Below, in pieces: positions 46,664 to 55,179 of a DNA stretch of 64,000 bases. The DNA comes from Hyphomicrobiales bacterium (GTDB taxonomy: Bacteria > Pseudomonadota > Alphaproteobacteria > Rhizobiales > Rhizobiaceae). The position numbers and the translations under genes are program-made. Within the stretch, counting starts at the first letter, position 1. Each line of letters opens with the position of its first letter. Under the pieces are notes generated by a model. The model saw only the letters and a list, made by a program, of their open reading frames with translations, did not search any database and was not told where the DNA came from. The stretch is taken from assembly GCA_900469965.1 (NCBI GenBank), contig UBZP01000014.1, positions 1 through 64,000 on the forward strand, read 5' to 3'.

Positions 46664-48151
46664 TTACTGGAACGCCGTCTCGAAGAAGCTCCGCAGTTTC
46701 CGCGAGTGCAGCTTTTCCGTCGGCATGCCGGCGAGCTTTTCCAGCGCCCGGATGCCGATCCTCAGGTGCTGGTTGACCTGGGTGCGGTAGAAGGCGGTCG
46801 CCATGCCGGGCAGCTTCAGTTCGCCGTGCAACGGCTTGTCGGAGACGCAGAGCAGCGTGCCGTAGGGGACGCGGAAGCGGAAGCCGTTGGCGGCGATCGT
46901 CGCCGATTCCATGTCGAGCGCGATCGCGCGCGACTGCGACAGCCGCTTCACCGGTCCGCGCTGGTCGCGCAGTTCCCAGTTGCGGTTGTCGATGGTGGCG
47001 ACGGTGCCGGTGCGCATGATCCGCTTCAGGTCGTAGCCCTCGAGCCCGGTGACTTCGGCGACGGCACTTTCCAGCGCCACCTGCACCTCTGCGAGTGCGG
47101 GGATCGGCACCCAGACCGGCAGGTCGTCGTCGAGCACGTGGTCCTCGCGGACATAGGCGTGGGCGAGAACGTAGTCGCCGAGCGTCTGGCTGTTGCGCAG
47201 GCCCGCGCAGTGGCCGAGCATCAGCCAGGCATGCGGGCGCAGCACGGCGATATGGTCGGTGATCGTCTTGGCGTTGGACGGGCCGACGCCGATATTGACC
47301 AGCGTGATGCCGCCATGGCCCTTGCGCTTGATGTGGTAGGCCGGCATCTGCGGCAGCCGCGCCAGCGTCAGGTCGGTGTCCGGCTTGTCGTTGCCGGCCT
47401 GGGTGACGACGTTGCCGGGCTCGACGAAGGCGGTGTAGCCGTTGCCGCCCTCGGCCATCTGCAGCCGCGCCCAGGCGCAGAATTCGTCGACGTAGAACTG
47501 GTAGTTGGTGAACAGCACGAAGTTCTGGAAATGGTTGGCGCTGGTCGCCGTGTAGTGGCTGAGCCGGGCCAGCGAATAGTCGACGCGCTGGGCGGTGAAC
47601 GCCGCCAGCGGCGAGGGCTCGCCGGGGCCGGGCTCGTAGGAGCCGTTGGCGATCTCGTCGTCGGTGTTGGTCAGGTCCGGCGCGTCGAACAGGTCGCGCA
47701 GCGGCACCGTGATGTTCTCGGCCACCTCCGCCTCGACATAGGCGCCCTCGCCGAAGGCGAAGTGCAGCGGAATGGGCGTCGCCGATTCGGAGACGGTGAC
47801 CACGACCCCGTGATTGCGCATCAGATGGCCGAGCTGCTCCTTCAGATAGTGGCGGAACAGCGTCGGCCGGGTGATGGTGGTCGAATAGATGCCGGGCGAG
47901 GCGACATAGCCGTAGGACAGGCGCGAATCGACATGGCCGAAGCTCGTCGACTGCACGCTCACCTGCGGATAGCAGGCGCGGTAGCGGCAGTCGGGCGCAC
48001 CGATCTTCGCCAGCCCCATGAAGGCGTCGGTCAGAAACCGGGTGTTGCGGTCATAGAGCGCCTGCAGGCAGTCGACGGCCTTGGCCGGATCATCGAAGGT
48101 CTGGGGCTCGAAGGGTTCGGGCGTGGAGAAGGGGAGGGCCGTGGGCGACAA
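46664..48151 (-). CDS. amn: AMP nucleosidase
   Basis: About 495 residues, against 484 in E. coli: an Amn N-terminal regulatory domain (to about 180) and a nucleoside-phosphorylase-fold domain with V-N-I-G-V-G-P-S-N-A-K and D-M-E-S-A-T. It cleaves AMP to adenine and ribose-5-phosphate. No ATG or GTG is available near the conserved start; the candidates are TTG 48151 (used) and TTG 48187. A GGGAG lies upstream but is poorly spaced for either. It is monocistronic, in minus orientation. Confidence 0.9.
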   Translation of the reverse strand: MSPTALPFSTPEPFEPQTFDDPAKAVDCLQALYDRNTRFLTDAFMGLAKIGAPDCRYRACYPQVSVQSTSFGHVDSRLSYGYVASPGIYSTTITRPTLFRHYLKEQLGHLMRNHGVVVTVSESATPIPLHFAFGEGAYVEAEVAENITVPLRDLFDAPDLTNTDDEIANGSYEPGPGEPSPLAAFTAQRVDYSLARLSHYTATSANHFQNFVLFTNYQFYVDEFCAWARLQMAEGGNGYTAFVEPGNVVTQAGNDKPDTDLTLARLPQMPAYHIKRKGHGGITLVNIGVGPSNAKTITDHIAVLRPHAWLMLGHCAGLRNSQTLGDYVLAHAYVREDHVLDDDLPVWVPIPALAEVQVALESAVAEVTGLEGYDLKRIMRTGTVATIDNRNWELRDQRGPVKRLSQSRAIALDMESATIAANGFRFRVPYGTLLCVSDKPLHGELKLPGMATAFYRTQVNQHLRIGIRALEKLAGMPTEKLHSRKLRSFFETAFQ

Positions 48152-48261
48152 GTTGCTCTTGCTCGTGAATCGTTGATCTCCCGCCAATTTTGCACGCAAA
48201 CGCGACGAAAGTAATGCCCGCACATCGTAATCGGGCCGTTTTCGGCGGGAATGTTTGGCCC

Positions 48262-48582
48262 CTAGCGCGGTGCGGCGAGGATCACCAGCGCCCCCGCGAG
48301 CGCGATGCCGGCGCCTGCCAGGTCGAAGCGATCGGGCGCCACGCCTTCCGCGAGCCACAGCCAGAGCAGGGAGGCGGCGATGTAGACGCCGCCATAGGCC
48401 GCATAGGCGCGGCCGGCAGCGCTCGAATCGATCAGCGTCAAAAGCCAGGCGAAGGCGGCGAGCGCCGCCATGCCGGGGATCAGCCACAGGGCGGATTTGT
48501 CGAGCCGGAGCCAGGCCCAGAAGGCGAAGCAGCCGGCGATTTCGGCAAGGGCGGCGGCGGCATAGACGAGGAAGGGCTGCAT
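48262..48582 (-). CDS. YnfA/UPF0060-family small membrane protein
   Basis: A 106-residue protein of four hydrophobic helices in the classic order of this family: [12 protein letters not shown] near residues 13-24, [10 protein letters not shown] in the third helix and D-R-F-D-L-A-G-A before the fourth. Related to small multidrug-resistance transporters by topology; the real function is not settled. Confidence 0.9.
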   Translation of the reverse strand: MQPFLVYAAAALAEIAGCFAFWAWLRLDKSALWLIPGMAALAAFAWLLTLIDSSAAGRAYAAYGGVYIAASLLWLWLAEGVAPDRFDLAGAGIALAGALVILAAPR

Positions 48583-48682
48583 GAAGGCTCCGTGGCTGGA
48601 GCCCGATCCTTAGCGGAAGTGGCGTGAAAGCGGAAATCGCTTTCGCCTGCAGGCTGCTGCGAGCCGCCCGGGACGTGGGGCG

Positions 48683-48859
48683 TCAGATCATCGCCTGGCG
48701 CTGCAGGGTGACGAAGAGCACGAGACCGGCACCCTGCTTGCCGATGCCGAGGCTGGTTCCGTTCGCAAACGAGACGGCGGCCAGCGGAGCCACCATCAGG
48801 GCGGTCAGGAGAAGGATGCGAAAACCGACGGCGAGGCTGGAAAAGAGCGAAAGCGGCAT
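48683..48859 (-). CDS. Small exported or membrane hypothetical protein (58 aa)
   Basis: ATG 48859 follows AAGGGA at good spacing. The first 32 residues (F-S-S-L-A-V-G-F-R-I-L-L-L-T-A-L-M) are a signal peptide or membrane anchor, followed by a short tail containing G-K-Q-G-A-G-L-V-L. It begins 35 bp downstream of another exported small gene on the same strand; both may form one transcript. No family recognised. Confidence 0.55.
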   Translation of the reverse strand: MPLSLFSSLAVGFRILLLTALMVAPLAAVSFANGTSLGIGKQGAGLVLFVTLQRQAMI

Positions 48860-48894
48860 GGGACGTGTCCCTTCGGCGGTTTGCGCGGCCCGGC

Positions 48895-49062
48895 TCACAG
48901 GGCCGGCGGGCAGAGGGCGGGGATGGCGCAGGCGCTGGCAGTGCCGTAGCGCTGCAACTGCTCGTGGCGGCGGGCATCGGTTTCGACGGCGGCCGCCACC
49001 GAGACTGCGAAAACGGTCATGAGCAGCGAGATGATCGTCAGTCGACGTGCCAGGATTTCCAT
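48895..49062 (-). CDS. Small secreted hypothetical protein (55 aa)
   Basis: ATG 49062 follows GGGGAAG. Residues 1-25 form a signal peptide (R-R-L-T-I-I-S-L-L-M-T-V-F-A-V-S-V-A-A-A), leaving a mature peptide of about 30 residues with two cysteines (in S-A-C-A-I-P and L-C-P-P) that could pair. Upstream partner of 48683-48859. No family recognised. Confidence 0.55.
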   Translation of the reverse strand: MEILARRLTIISLLMTVFAVSVAAAVETDARRHEQLQRYGTASACAIPALCPPAL

Positions 49063-49309
49063 CGTTCTTCCCCTTGGGTGGCGTGTGATGATGCCCTTTT
49101 TGCACGTGGCGACTGAATGCGTCCTGAGAGGTCGGTTCATCTGGCGTTCAGGAAACGAGCGGGCAAGCCTTGAAGGCGGGCCGGCGCGCCTCTACGTCAG
49201 TCCGGCCCATGCCCGGCCACCACCATCGGTCGCCGGATGGGCCCCGCACGTTTTGAACCCATGCGGATCCCGCGCCGGGAAGGGCCGGAGACGCACCAAG
49301 GAGAACCGG

Positions 49310-50011
49310 ATGACCCGACCGATCGAGCTGTTCTACTGGCCGACGCCCAATGGCCACAAGATCACCATCATGCTGGAGGAACTGGGCGTTCCCTACGCGG
49401 TGAAATACATCAACATCGGCAGGGGAGAACAGTTCGCCCCGGATTTCCTGAAGATCGCACCGAACAACCGCATGCCGGCGATCATCGATCCGGACGGCCC
49501 CGGCGGCGCGCCGATCTCCGTCTTCGAATCCGGCGCCATCCTGCAGTATCTCGGCCGCAAGTACGGCCGCTTCTATCCGACCGACGAGCGCGCCCGCGTG
49601 CAGGTCGAGGAATGGCTGTTCTGGCAGATGGGCGGTCTCGGGCCGATGGCCGGCCAGGCGCATCATTTCCGCCAGTACGCGCCGGAGAAGATCGAATACG
49701 GCATCAACCGCTATACCAACGAGGTCAACCGCCTCTACGGCGTGATGAACCGCAGGCTCGAAGAACACGAATACCTCGCAGGCGCGTACTCGATCGCCGA
49801 CATGGCCTGCATCGGCTGGGTGCGCCCCTACGAGAACCAGGGCCAGACCCTTGACGACTTTCCCAACCTGAAGCGCTGGTTCGAGGCCGTGCTCGCGCGG
49901 CCCGCCGTCCAGCGCGGCATCGAGGTCGGCAAGGAGGAGCGCGCCCGCCAGGCGAGCCTCGCCGAGGACAAGGAAGCCCAGAAGATCCTGTTCAACCAGC
50001 GGGCGCGGTAG
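49310..50011 (+). CDS. Glutathione S-transferase family protein (YfcG/Ure2-like)
   Basis: A 233-residue two-domain GST: thioredoxin-like N-domain (W-P-T-P-N-G-H-K-I-T-I-M at 10-21, N-N-R-M-P-A-I and F-E-S-G-A-I) and helical C-domain with S-I-A-D-M-A. The T-P-N-G-x-K motif is that of the nucleophilic GSH-disulphide oxidoreductase-type (Nu) GSTs such as YfcG. GGAG lies close before ATG 49310. A strong hairpin follows the stop. Confidence 0.88.
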   Translation: MTRPIELFYWPTPNGHKITIMLEELGVPYAVKYINIGRGEQFAPDFLKIAPNNRMPAIIDPDGPGGAPISVFESGAILQYLGRKYGRFYPTDERARVQVEEWLFWQMGGLGPMAGQAHHFRQYAPEKIEYGINRYTNEVNRLYGVMNRRLEEHEYLAGAYSIADMACIGWVRPYENQGQTLDDFPNLKRWFEAVLARPAVQRGIEVGKEERARQASLAEDKEAQKILFNQRAR

Positions 50012-50029
50012 CGCCGTCCATCAATGCAG

Positions 50030-50062
50030 GAGCCGGCCCGTCCGGAAGGAACGGGCCGGCTC
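50030..50062 (+). terminator. Hairpin terminator after the GST gene
   Basis: AGCCGGCCCGT (50031-50041) pairs with ACGGGCCGGCT (50051-50061), nine-base loop, 19 bases after the stop. TCTCGTCC follows, so the T-run is weak. Confidence 0.65.
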
Positions 50063-50135
50063 TCGTCCTGCGCCGCCGTGCGCCTCGTGTTTTCACCCGG
50101 CGTCGCAGAAAGCCTCTCTGCTTCTGCGCGCAGGA

Positions 50136-50477
50136 TCAGAGCCGCGACCAGGTCTGCGACTTGCAGAACACCTTCAGCATGCAGCCCTTCATCGTGAGCG
50201 CGTTGCCGTTGACCGTGCCGGAACCGCTGTAGGTCTTGTCGTCGACGGGATCGGTGATCGAGCCGCTGTAGGCATCGCCCGAGCCTTCGAGCTGGCCGAT
50301 CCGCTTGCCGGCGAACTTGCCGGTCTTCAGCGTGATGCAGAAGCCGCCGCCGCATTTCTCGATCGCCGCGGTCTCGCCGCTCGCGGTCTTCCAGTTTCCT
50401 TCGATCGGCTCGGCCGCGAATGCGCCGCCGCAAACGCCAAGGCACAGCGCCATGGCCGCAACGAACCTGCGTGTCAT
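50136..50477 (-). CDS. DUF2147-family exported protein
   Basis: A 113-residue periplasmic protein. ATG 50477 follows GGGAGGAAAACG and begins a signal peptide ending A-F-A-A (about residue 21). The mature part, E-G-N-W-K-T then I-T-L-K-T-G and C-M-L-K-V-F-C-K-S-Q-T-W, matches the lipocalin-like DUF2147 domain. Four cysteines in the mature chain suggest disulphides. Role unknown. A palindromic site lies 90 bp upstream. Confidence 0.8.
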   Translation of the reverse strand: MTRRFVAAMALCLGVCGGAFAAEPIEGNWKTASGETAAIEKCGGGFCITLKTGKFAGKRIGQLEGSGDAYSGSITDPVDDKTYSGSGTVNGNALTMKGCMLKVFCKSQTWSRL

Positions 50478-50995
50478 CGTTTTCCTCCCGGTCCCGGACT
50501 GCCCCCGTTGAAACGGCGCAGCCGTCATTGTGCCTGCGCCCTCAGCCCGATGCCGCGAAAGCTAGCTTACGCAAACGTAAAGGTAAACAAGCAAGCGCCG
50601 GAAATTTTTCAGGGTTTCCGGCCAGTTCGCCGCCCGAAGGCGCCGGCATTTCTGCGCGCCGGGAAGAAGCCGACCGGTTTGCGTGGTTAGCCATTCGTTT
50701 AAATCGCCGGTTGAATTTTTCGTAAATTTTGAAGCGAATCCGCTGCGTTCCAGCCCCTCCGATGCTTAACGAAAACCCAAGTTTACCAAGCGTTTGAACT
50801 TTGTTTGTCGCAAATTAAGCATGCATTTTAAGCGACCTTTGAAGGCCTTTTGGCATAGTGGAGCCATAAGACGAGCACGGAAAACAACCGGCCGGACAAA
50901 CCTTCGAAGATCAACGACCGCAAAGACGGAAGGGCTTCGAAAGGCAGAAAAAACAGGGCGATACGAGAAGAAGAAACGAAGACAGGGACAAGACG
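50478..50995. other. Long intergenic region with AT-rich centre
   Basis: 518 bp without a supported gene. The DUF2147 promoter side has a palindrome at 50567-50580. Bases about 50690-50860 are clearly AT-rich for this genome (runs such as AAATTTTGAAG and GCAAATTAAGCATGC), suggesting promoter sequence for the Sel1 gene or an unrecognised RNA. No hairpin-plus-T-run typical of an sRNA end was seen. Confidence 0.4.
50567..50580. promoter_or_regulatory. Palindromic operator-like site upstream of DUF2147 gene
   Basis: TTACGCAAACGTAA has five-base arms TTACG/CGTAA around CAAA. Its ACG-CAA-ACGT core closely resembles the etfQO-upstream site at 28217-28232 (ACG-TAA-ACGT), so both may be read by one regulator type. 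Confidence 0.4.
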
Positions 50996-51265
50996 ATGGC
51001 ACGCTTCGAAATCCAGAATGCCGACAATGCCGCCATGACGGGCGGCGAGGCCCGCGCGGATGCCTTCTGCGAAATGGGTCTGATGTATGCGACCGGTCGC
51101 GGATGCGCCGTCGATCTGGTCGCAGCCCACAAGTGGCTCAACATCGCCGCCATCAAGGGTTGCGATCGGGCCGCCGAACTGCGCGCCGACCTCGCGGCCA
51201 CCATGAGCAAGACCGATCTTGCCCTGGCGCTGCGGGCCGCCCGCGAATGGATGACGGTGCATTGA
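50996..51265 (+). CDS. Sel1-repeat-like small protein
   Basis: An 89-residue soluble protein with one clear Sel1-type unit at residues about 20-58 (A-F-C-E-M-G-L-M-Y-A-T-G-R-G, then A-A-H-K-W-L-N-I-A-A) and a helical tail. A single unit is too short for a full solenoid, so it probably binds a partner or dimerizes. AGGGAC precedes the ATG. No operon partner. Confidence 0.8.
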   Translation: MARFEIQNADNAAMTGGEARADAFCEMGLMYATGRGCAVDLVAAHKWLNIAAIKGCDRAAELRADLAATMSKTDLALALRAAREWMTVH

Positions 51266-51371
51266 GGAAGACGGCAATAGCCAACCGGCAGTAGGCCGTG
51301 GGGTTGACCAAGAACAACAAAGCCTGCGGAAGATGATGCTGTCCGCCACCCTACCGCCTACTGCCTGCCAG

Positions 51372-52484
51372 CTACCTCACCGCCTTCAGGACCTTCGGCA
51401 GAACCGCCTCGAACAGGTCGAGATCCGCATCCGGTCCGACGCTGACACGAATGCAGCGGTTCAGCGGCGCAACGCCCGGCATGCGGATGAAGATGCCGTG
51501 CTCCATCAACCCGTCGACGATCGCCCGCGCGTGCACGCCGTCGCTGCCGCAGTCGATGGCGACGAAATTGGTCGCCGAGGGCAGGGGCGAAAGCCCGTTC
51601 TGCCTGGCGATCGCCGTGATCCGATCACGCGCCAGAACAATCTTCTCCACCACGTCGCGAAGATAGGCCTGGTCCTCCAGCGCTGCCAGGGCGGCGACCG
51701 TGGAGATGCGCGCCATGCCGAAATGGTTGCGGATCTTGTCGAAGGCCTGGACATTGCCGAGCGTGCCGATCGCATAGCCGACACGGGCGCCGGCGAGCCC
51801 GTAGGCCTTGGAGAAGGTGCGCATCCTGAGCACGTTGGGCTGGCCGATCAGCGCGTCGATCGCCGGCGTGGATCCGGCGGGCGCGGTCTCGCAATAGGCC
51901 TCGTCGAGGATCAACAGGCTCCGGTCGGGCAGGGCGCGTGCGAACGACAGCACGCTGCCGGCATCCCACCAGCTTCCCATCGGATTGTCCGGATTGGCGA
52001 GGTAGACGAGCGGTGCGTCCTCGCGCTTCGCCGCCGAAAGCAGCCCGTCCAGGTCCTCCCTGTCGTTCACATAGGGCGTGGTGACCAGCCGCCCGCCATA
52101 GCCGTTCACATGGTAGTTGAAGGTCGGATAGCCGCCTTGCGAGGTGACGACCGGCGTGCCGGGCTCGACCACGAGCCGCACGATCTCGCCGAGCAGCCCG
52201 TCGATGCCGCCGCCGATCGCGATGTTCTCGCGCGAGACGCCATGGTGAAGGGCAAGCGCCTCGCGCAGCTCGAAATTCTCCGGATCGCTGTACATCCAGG
52301 TCTCGCCGGCCCTCTCGCGAATGGCCTTGAGCACGGAGGGGGCGGGACCGAAGCCGCTCTCGTTGGCGCCGATCCGCGCGCGCACCTTCCGTCCGCGCGC
52401 ACGCTCGATCGCCTCCGGCCCGACGAAGGGCACGGTGGACGGCAGCGCGTTGGCAAGCGGGGTGAAGCGAAAGAAGCCGGACAT
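51372..52484 (-). CDS. PLP-dependent class I/II aminotransferase (HisC-like)
   Basis: A 370-residue fold-type I enzyme. PLP-binding Lys226 lies in T-F-S-K-A-Y-G-L-A-G-A-R; A-N-P-D-N-P-M-G and D-E-A-Y-C-E mark the cofactor pocket, and the end has R-V-S-V-G, the usual substrate-binding Arg. It is of histidinol-phosphate-aminotransferase type, but no his genes adjoin, so it is more likely a paralogue for aromatic or other amino acids. ATG 52484 gives M-S-G-F-F-R-F. Confidence 0.85.
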   Translation of the reverse strand: MSGFFRFTPLANALPSTVPFVGPEAIERARGRKVRARIGANESGFGPAPSVLKAIRERAGETWMYSDPENFELREALALHHGVSRENIAIGGGIDGLLGEIVRLVVEPGTPVVTSQGGYPTFNYHVNGYGGRLVTTPYVNDREDLDGLLSAAKREDAPLVYLANPDNPMGSWWDAGSVLSFARALPDRSLLILDEAYCETAPAGSTPAIDALIGQPNVLRMRTFSKAYGLAGARVGYAIGTLGNVQAFDKIRNHFGMARISTVAALAALEDQAYLRDVVEKIVLARDRITAIARQNGLSPLPSATNFVAIDCGSDGVHARAIVDGLMEHGIFIRMPGVAPLNRCIRVSVGPDADLDLFEAVLPKVLKAVR

Positions 52485-52678
52485 GTCTGCAAACCCTGTA
52501 TCGTGCGGCGCGGAAGGGTGCGCAGGCGACCGCGGTCGCCCGGCACGTGCGGGCCGGCACCCTACTGCAGTTTCCGGCAAATCGGAATTGGTTTTCCGGC
52601 AGAATAACGGACCGGATTCAAGGCGTTACATTTGGCATCCCGCCGGCCGCGCCGGGAACGCGGCGCCCGGCCGTTCCG

Positions 52679-53098
52679 CTAGAAGGCGAAGCGCTGGCGA
52701 TCGACGCCGCGCATGTAGGCGGGCGGCGCTTCCTTCTTCTTGGCGGCGACGCCGCCGGTGAAGTAATCGGCGCGCACGATCTCGTGCAGCAGTTCCTCGT
52801 CGATCTCCTTGATGAACTGCACGCCGATGCGGTGGTCGTTGCGGTAGACCTCCGCACAGCCGACGCGGGCCATCACGCCGACAACGGTGAGGTAGTAGTG
52901 CGGGCCGAGCCCGATCGTGGTATTGACCGAGAGGCTGGCGCCGCCCTGAGAGATGTCGATCAGCTGGCAGGTCCTGACCTTGGGCAGCGCCAGGTCGAAG
53001 CCGACCGAGAGCAGCATGCCCTGGCGGTTGACCCTGAACCGTTCCCATTTGCGCTCGTACAGGCCGCCGCTCTGCCGCTTGTCAACCAGCTCCACCAT
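52679..53098 (-). CDS. PilZ-domain protein, intact c-di-GMP motifs
   Basis: A 139-residue single-domain PilZ protein. Both ligand motifs are present: R-K-W-E-R (R-x3-R) near residue 16 and D-I-S-Q-G-G (D-x-S-x2-G) near 48-53. The C-terminus carries a Lys-rich patch (A-A-K-K-K-E). It is the first of two PilZ-type genes within 1 kb in the same direction and is probably a c-di-GMP receptor acting on motility or polysaccharide. Confidence 0.85.
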   Translation of the reverse strand: MVELVDKRQSGGLYERKWERFRVNRQGMLLSVGFDLALPKVRTCQLIDISQGGASLSVNTTIGLGPHYYLTVVGVMARVGCAEVYRNDHRIGVQFIKEIDEELLHEIVRADYFTGGVAAKKKEAPPAYMRGVDRQRFAF

Positions 53099-53249
53099 TG
53101 CAACTCTCCAGAAAGAAGCGGGACATCATTCCCTCAACGATAGTGTTGCAACTATGTGTTGGAATTGGCTGAAAGCAATTCCTCAAAATTTACACACCAT
53201 ATCATTGGGGTCCGGGCGGCCGGCGTGGGCAGCCTCGCGCAAGGTCGAA

Positions 53250-53591
53250 TCAGCGCGACATCACGAGCTTGAGGTAGTCGGCATCGAGGAACATGTTGAA
53301 CCGGACGACCCGTTCGTCGCCCACCCGGCGGACCTGGGTGCAGCCGATCTCGTCCTGCATGCCGCCGATGCGCAGGAAGAAGTTTTCCGGAAGTTCGACG
53401 CGGCCGCTGAGGTCGATGATGGCGCCGGCAGAGGAGATCGTGCGAACGATGCAGTCGTATTCGGTCGCCGCGCTCAGGTGGTGGCCGACCGGGATGACGT
53501 GGCTCAGCCTGTCGATGCGGTGCTGGACGAAGCTGCGCTTCTGGTTCTGGTGCCTGCTGTGCTCGTGCTCGTGCGCGCTCTGAAGGGACAT
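53250..53591 (-). CDS. PilZ-like protein with degenerate c-di-GMP motifs
   Basis: A 113-residue protein (ATG 53591 chosen; an upstream in-frame extension is possible). The N-terminus is His/Glu/Gln-rich (H-E-H-E-H-S-R-H-Q-N-Q). The PilZ-type core is visible, but the loop reads R-I-D-R where R-x3-R is expected, and T-I-S-S-A-G replaces D-x-S-x2-G. C-di-GMP binding is therefore doubtful; it may be a non-binding partner of the intact PilZ protein encoded downstream of it. Confidence 0.65.
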   Translation of the reverse strand: MSLQSAHEHEHSRHQNQKRSFVQHRIDRLSHVIPVGHHLSAATEYDCIVRTISSAGAIIDLSGRVELPENFFLRIGGMQDEIGCTQVRRVGDERVVRFNMFLDADYLKLVMSR

Positions 53592-53709
53592 GACGTCCTC
53601 CCGACCGATATCCTGCTTCCAGTCTATCCGCACGCGGTTGATGAAATGCAAAGACGGCACCCTGCATTTCGCAGGGCGCCGCCAAGGCGATATCGCGGAG
53701 GGGCAGGGC

Positions 53710-54930
53710 CTACTGGAAGGCCTGCAGGCCGGTCTGCGCCCGGCCGAGGATCAGCGCATGCACGTCGTGGGTGCCCTCGTAGGTGTTGACCGCCTCGAGG
53801 TTCATCACGTGGCGGATCACGCCGTACTCGTCGGAGACGCCGTTGCCGCCGTGCATGTCGCGGGAGACGCGGGCGATGTCGAGCGCCTTGCCGCAATTGT
53901 TGCGCTTCATCAGCGAGATCAGCTCGGCGGAGGCGCGGTGCTCGTCGAACAGCCGCCCGAGACGCAGCGCGCCCTGCAGGCCGAGCGCGATCTCCGTCTG
54001 CATGTCGGCGAGCTTCTTCTGGACGAGCTGCATCTGCGCCAGCGGCTTGCCGAACTGCTTGCGGTCCAGCGTGTACTGGCGCGCGGCGTGCCAGCAGAAC
54101 TCGGCGGCCCCCATCGCCCCCCAGGCGATGCCGTAGCGGGCGCGGTTGAGGCAGCCGAACGGACCGGCGAGACCGGCCACTTCCGGCAACAGGTTCTCTT
54201 CCGGCACGAACACGTCCTGCATCATGATCATGCCGGTGATCGAGGCGCGCAGCGAGAACTTGCCCTCGATCTTCGGCGTCTCGAAGCCCTTCATGCCGCG
54301 TTCCAGGATGAAGCCCTTGATCTTGCCGTCATGCGCCTCGGACTTCGCCCAGACGATGGCGATATCGGCGATCGGCGAATTGGTGATCCAGTTCTTGGCG
54401 CCGGACAGCAGATAGCCGCCATCGGCCTTCTTCGCCCGCGTGACCATGGAGGAGGGGTCGGAGCCGTGGTCCGGCTCGGTCAGGCCGAAGCAGCCGACCC
54501 AGTCGCCAGAGGCGAGCTTCGGCAGGTAGGTCTTGCGCTGCGCCTCGGTGCCGTAGGCGAAGATCGGGTGCATGACGAGCGAGGACTGCACCGACATCGC
54601 CGAGCGATAGCCGGAATCGACCCGCTCCACCTCGCGGGCGACGAGCCCGTAGGAGACGTAGTTGGCGCCGACGCCGCCATATTCCTCGGGGATCGTCGGC
54701 CCGAGCAGGCCGAGCGCACCCATCTCGGTCATGATCTCGCGGTGGAAGATCTCGTGGCGGTTGGCCTCGGTGACCCGCGGGGCGAGCTTGTCGCGGCAGT
54801 AGGCGCGCGCGGCGTCGCGGATCATCCGCTCCTCGTCGGTGAGCTGGTCCTCGAGCAGGAAGGGGTCCTCCCAGTCGAAGGCGGCCATCTTGGCGCGGGC
54901 CTGCTCCGGGGTCGCTTTGTGTGCACTCAT
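53710..54930 (-). CDS. gcdH: Glutaryl-CoA dehydrogenase
   Basis: A 406-residue acyl-CoA dehydrogenase. The catalytic base is Glu385 in [10 protein letters not shown], a glutaryl-CoA dehydrogenase signature; [12 protein letters not shown] places the glutarate-recognising Arg; [11 protein letters not shown] binds FAD. It oxidatively decarboxylates glutaryl-CoA to crotonyl-CoA in lysine and tryptophan breakdown and hands electrons to ETF, hence to ETF-QO (28383-30047). Confidence 0.93.
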   Translation of the reverse strand: MSAHKATPEQARAKMAAFDWEDPFLLEDQLTDEERMIRDAARAYCRDKLAPRVTEANRHEIFHREIMTEMGALGLLGPTIPEEYGGVGANYVSYGLVAREVERVDSGYRSAMSVQSSLVMHPIFAYGTEAQRKTYLPKLASGDWVGCFGLTEPDHGSDPSSMVTRAKKADGGYLLSGAKNWITNSPIADIAIVWAKSEAHDGKIKGFILERGMKGFETPKIEGKFSLRASITGMIMMQDVFVPEENLLPEVAGLAGPFGCLNRARYGIAWGAMGAAEFCWHAARQYTLDRKQFGKPLAQMQLVQKKLADMQTEIALGLQGALRLGRLFDEHRASAELISLMKRNNCGKALDIARVSRDMHGGNGVSDEYGVIRHVMNLEAVNTYEGTHDVHALILGRAQTGLQAFQ

Positions 54931-55179
54931 CTCAGGGCTTCCTCTCGCCGTCGTGTCGTTCAGAGGTTTTCTCGGACATGAGTGCTACATCAGCTTTGCG
55001 CCGGCCGGAAGGGTTGGAACAATCCGCCGGCGGCGGGACTTTCCCTCTTTGCGCATGGTTTCATGCGCGCCACGAATGAAACGCCCCGGATCGCCTCGCC
55101 CGGGAATTTCGGCCTTCGTCATCAATATGTCCTCTGCCGGTGGCACGAGACAGCTGCCAATTGTCAAGGAGACGCGAAC

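Noticed and set aside
54982-55179. 66-codon in-frame extension upstream of the esterase start
   Set aside because: GTG 55180 has a strong ribosome site at correct spacing and the upstream residues show no signal peptide or homology.
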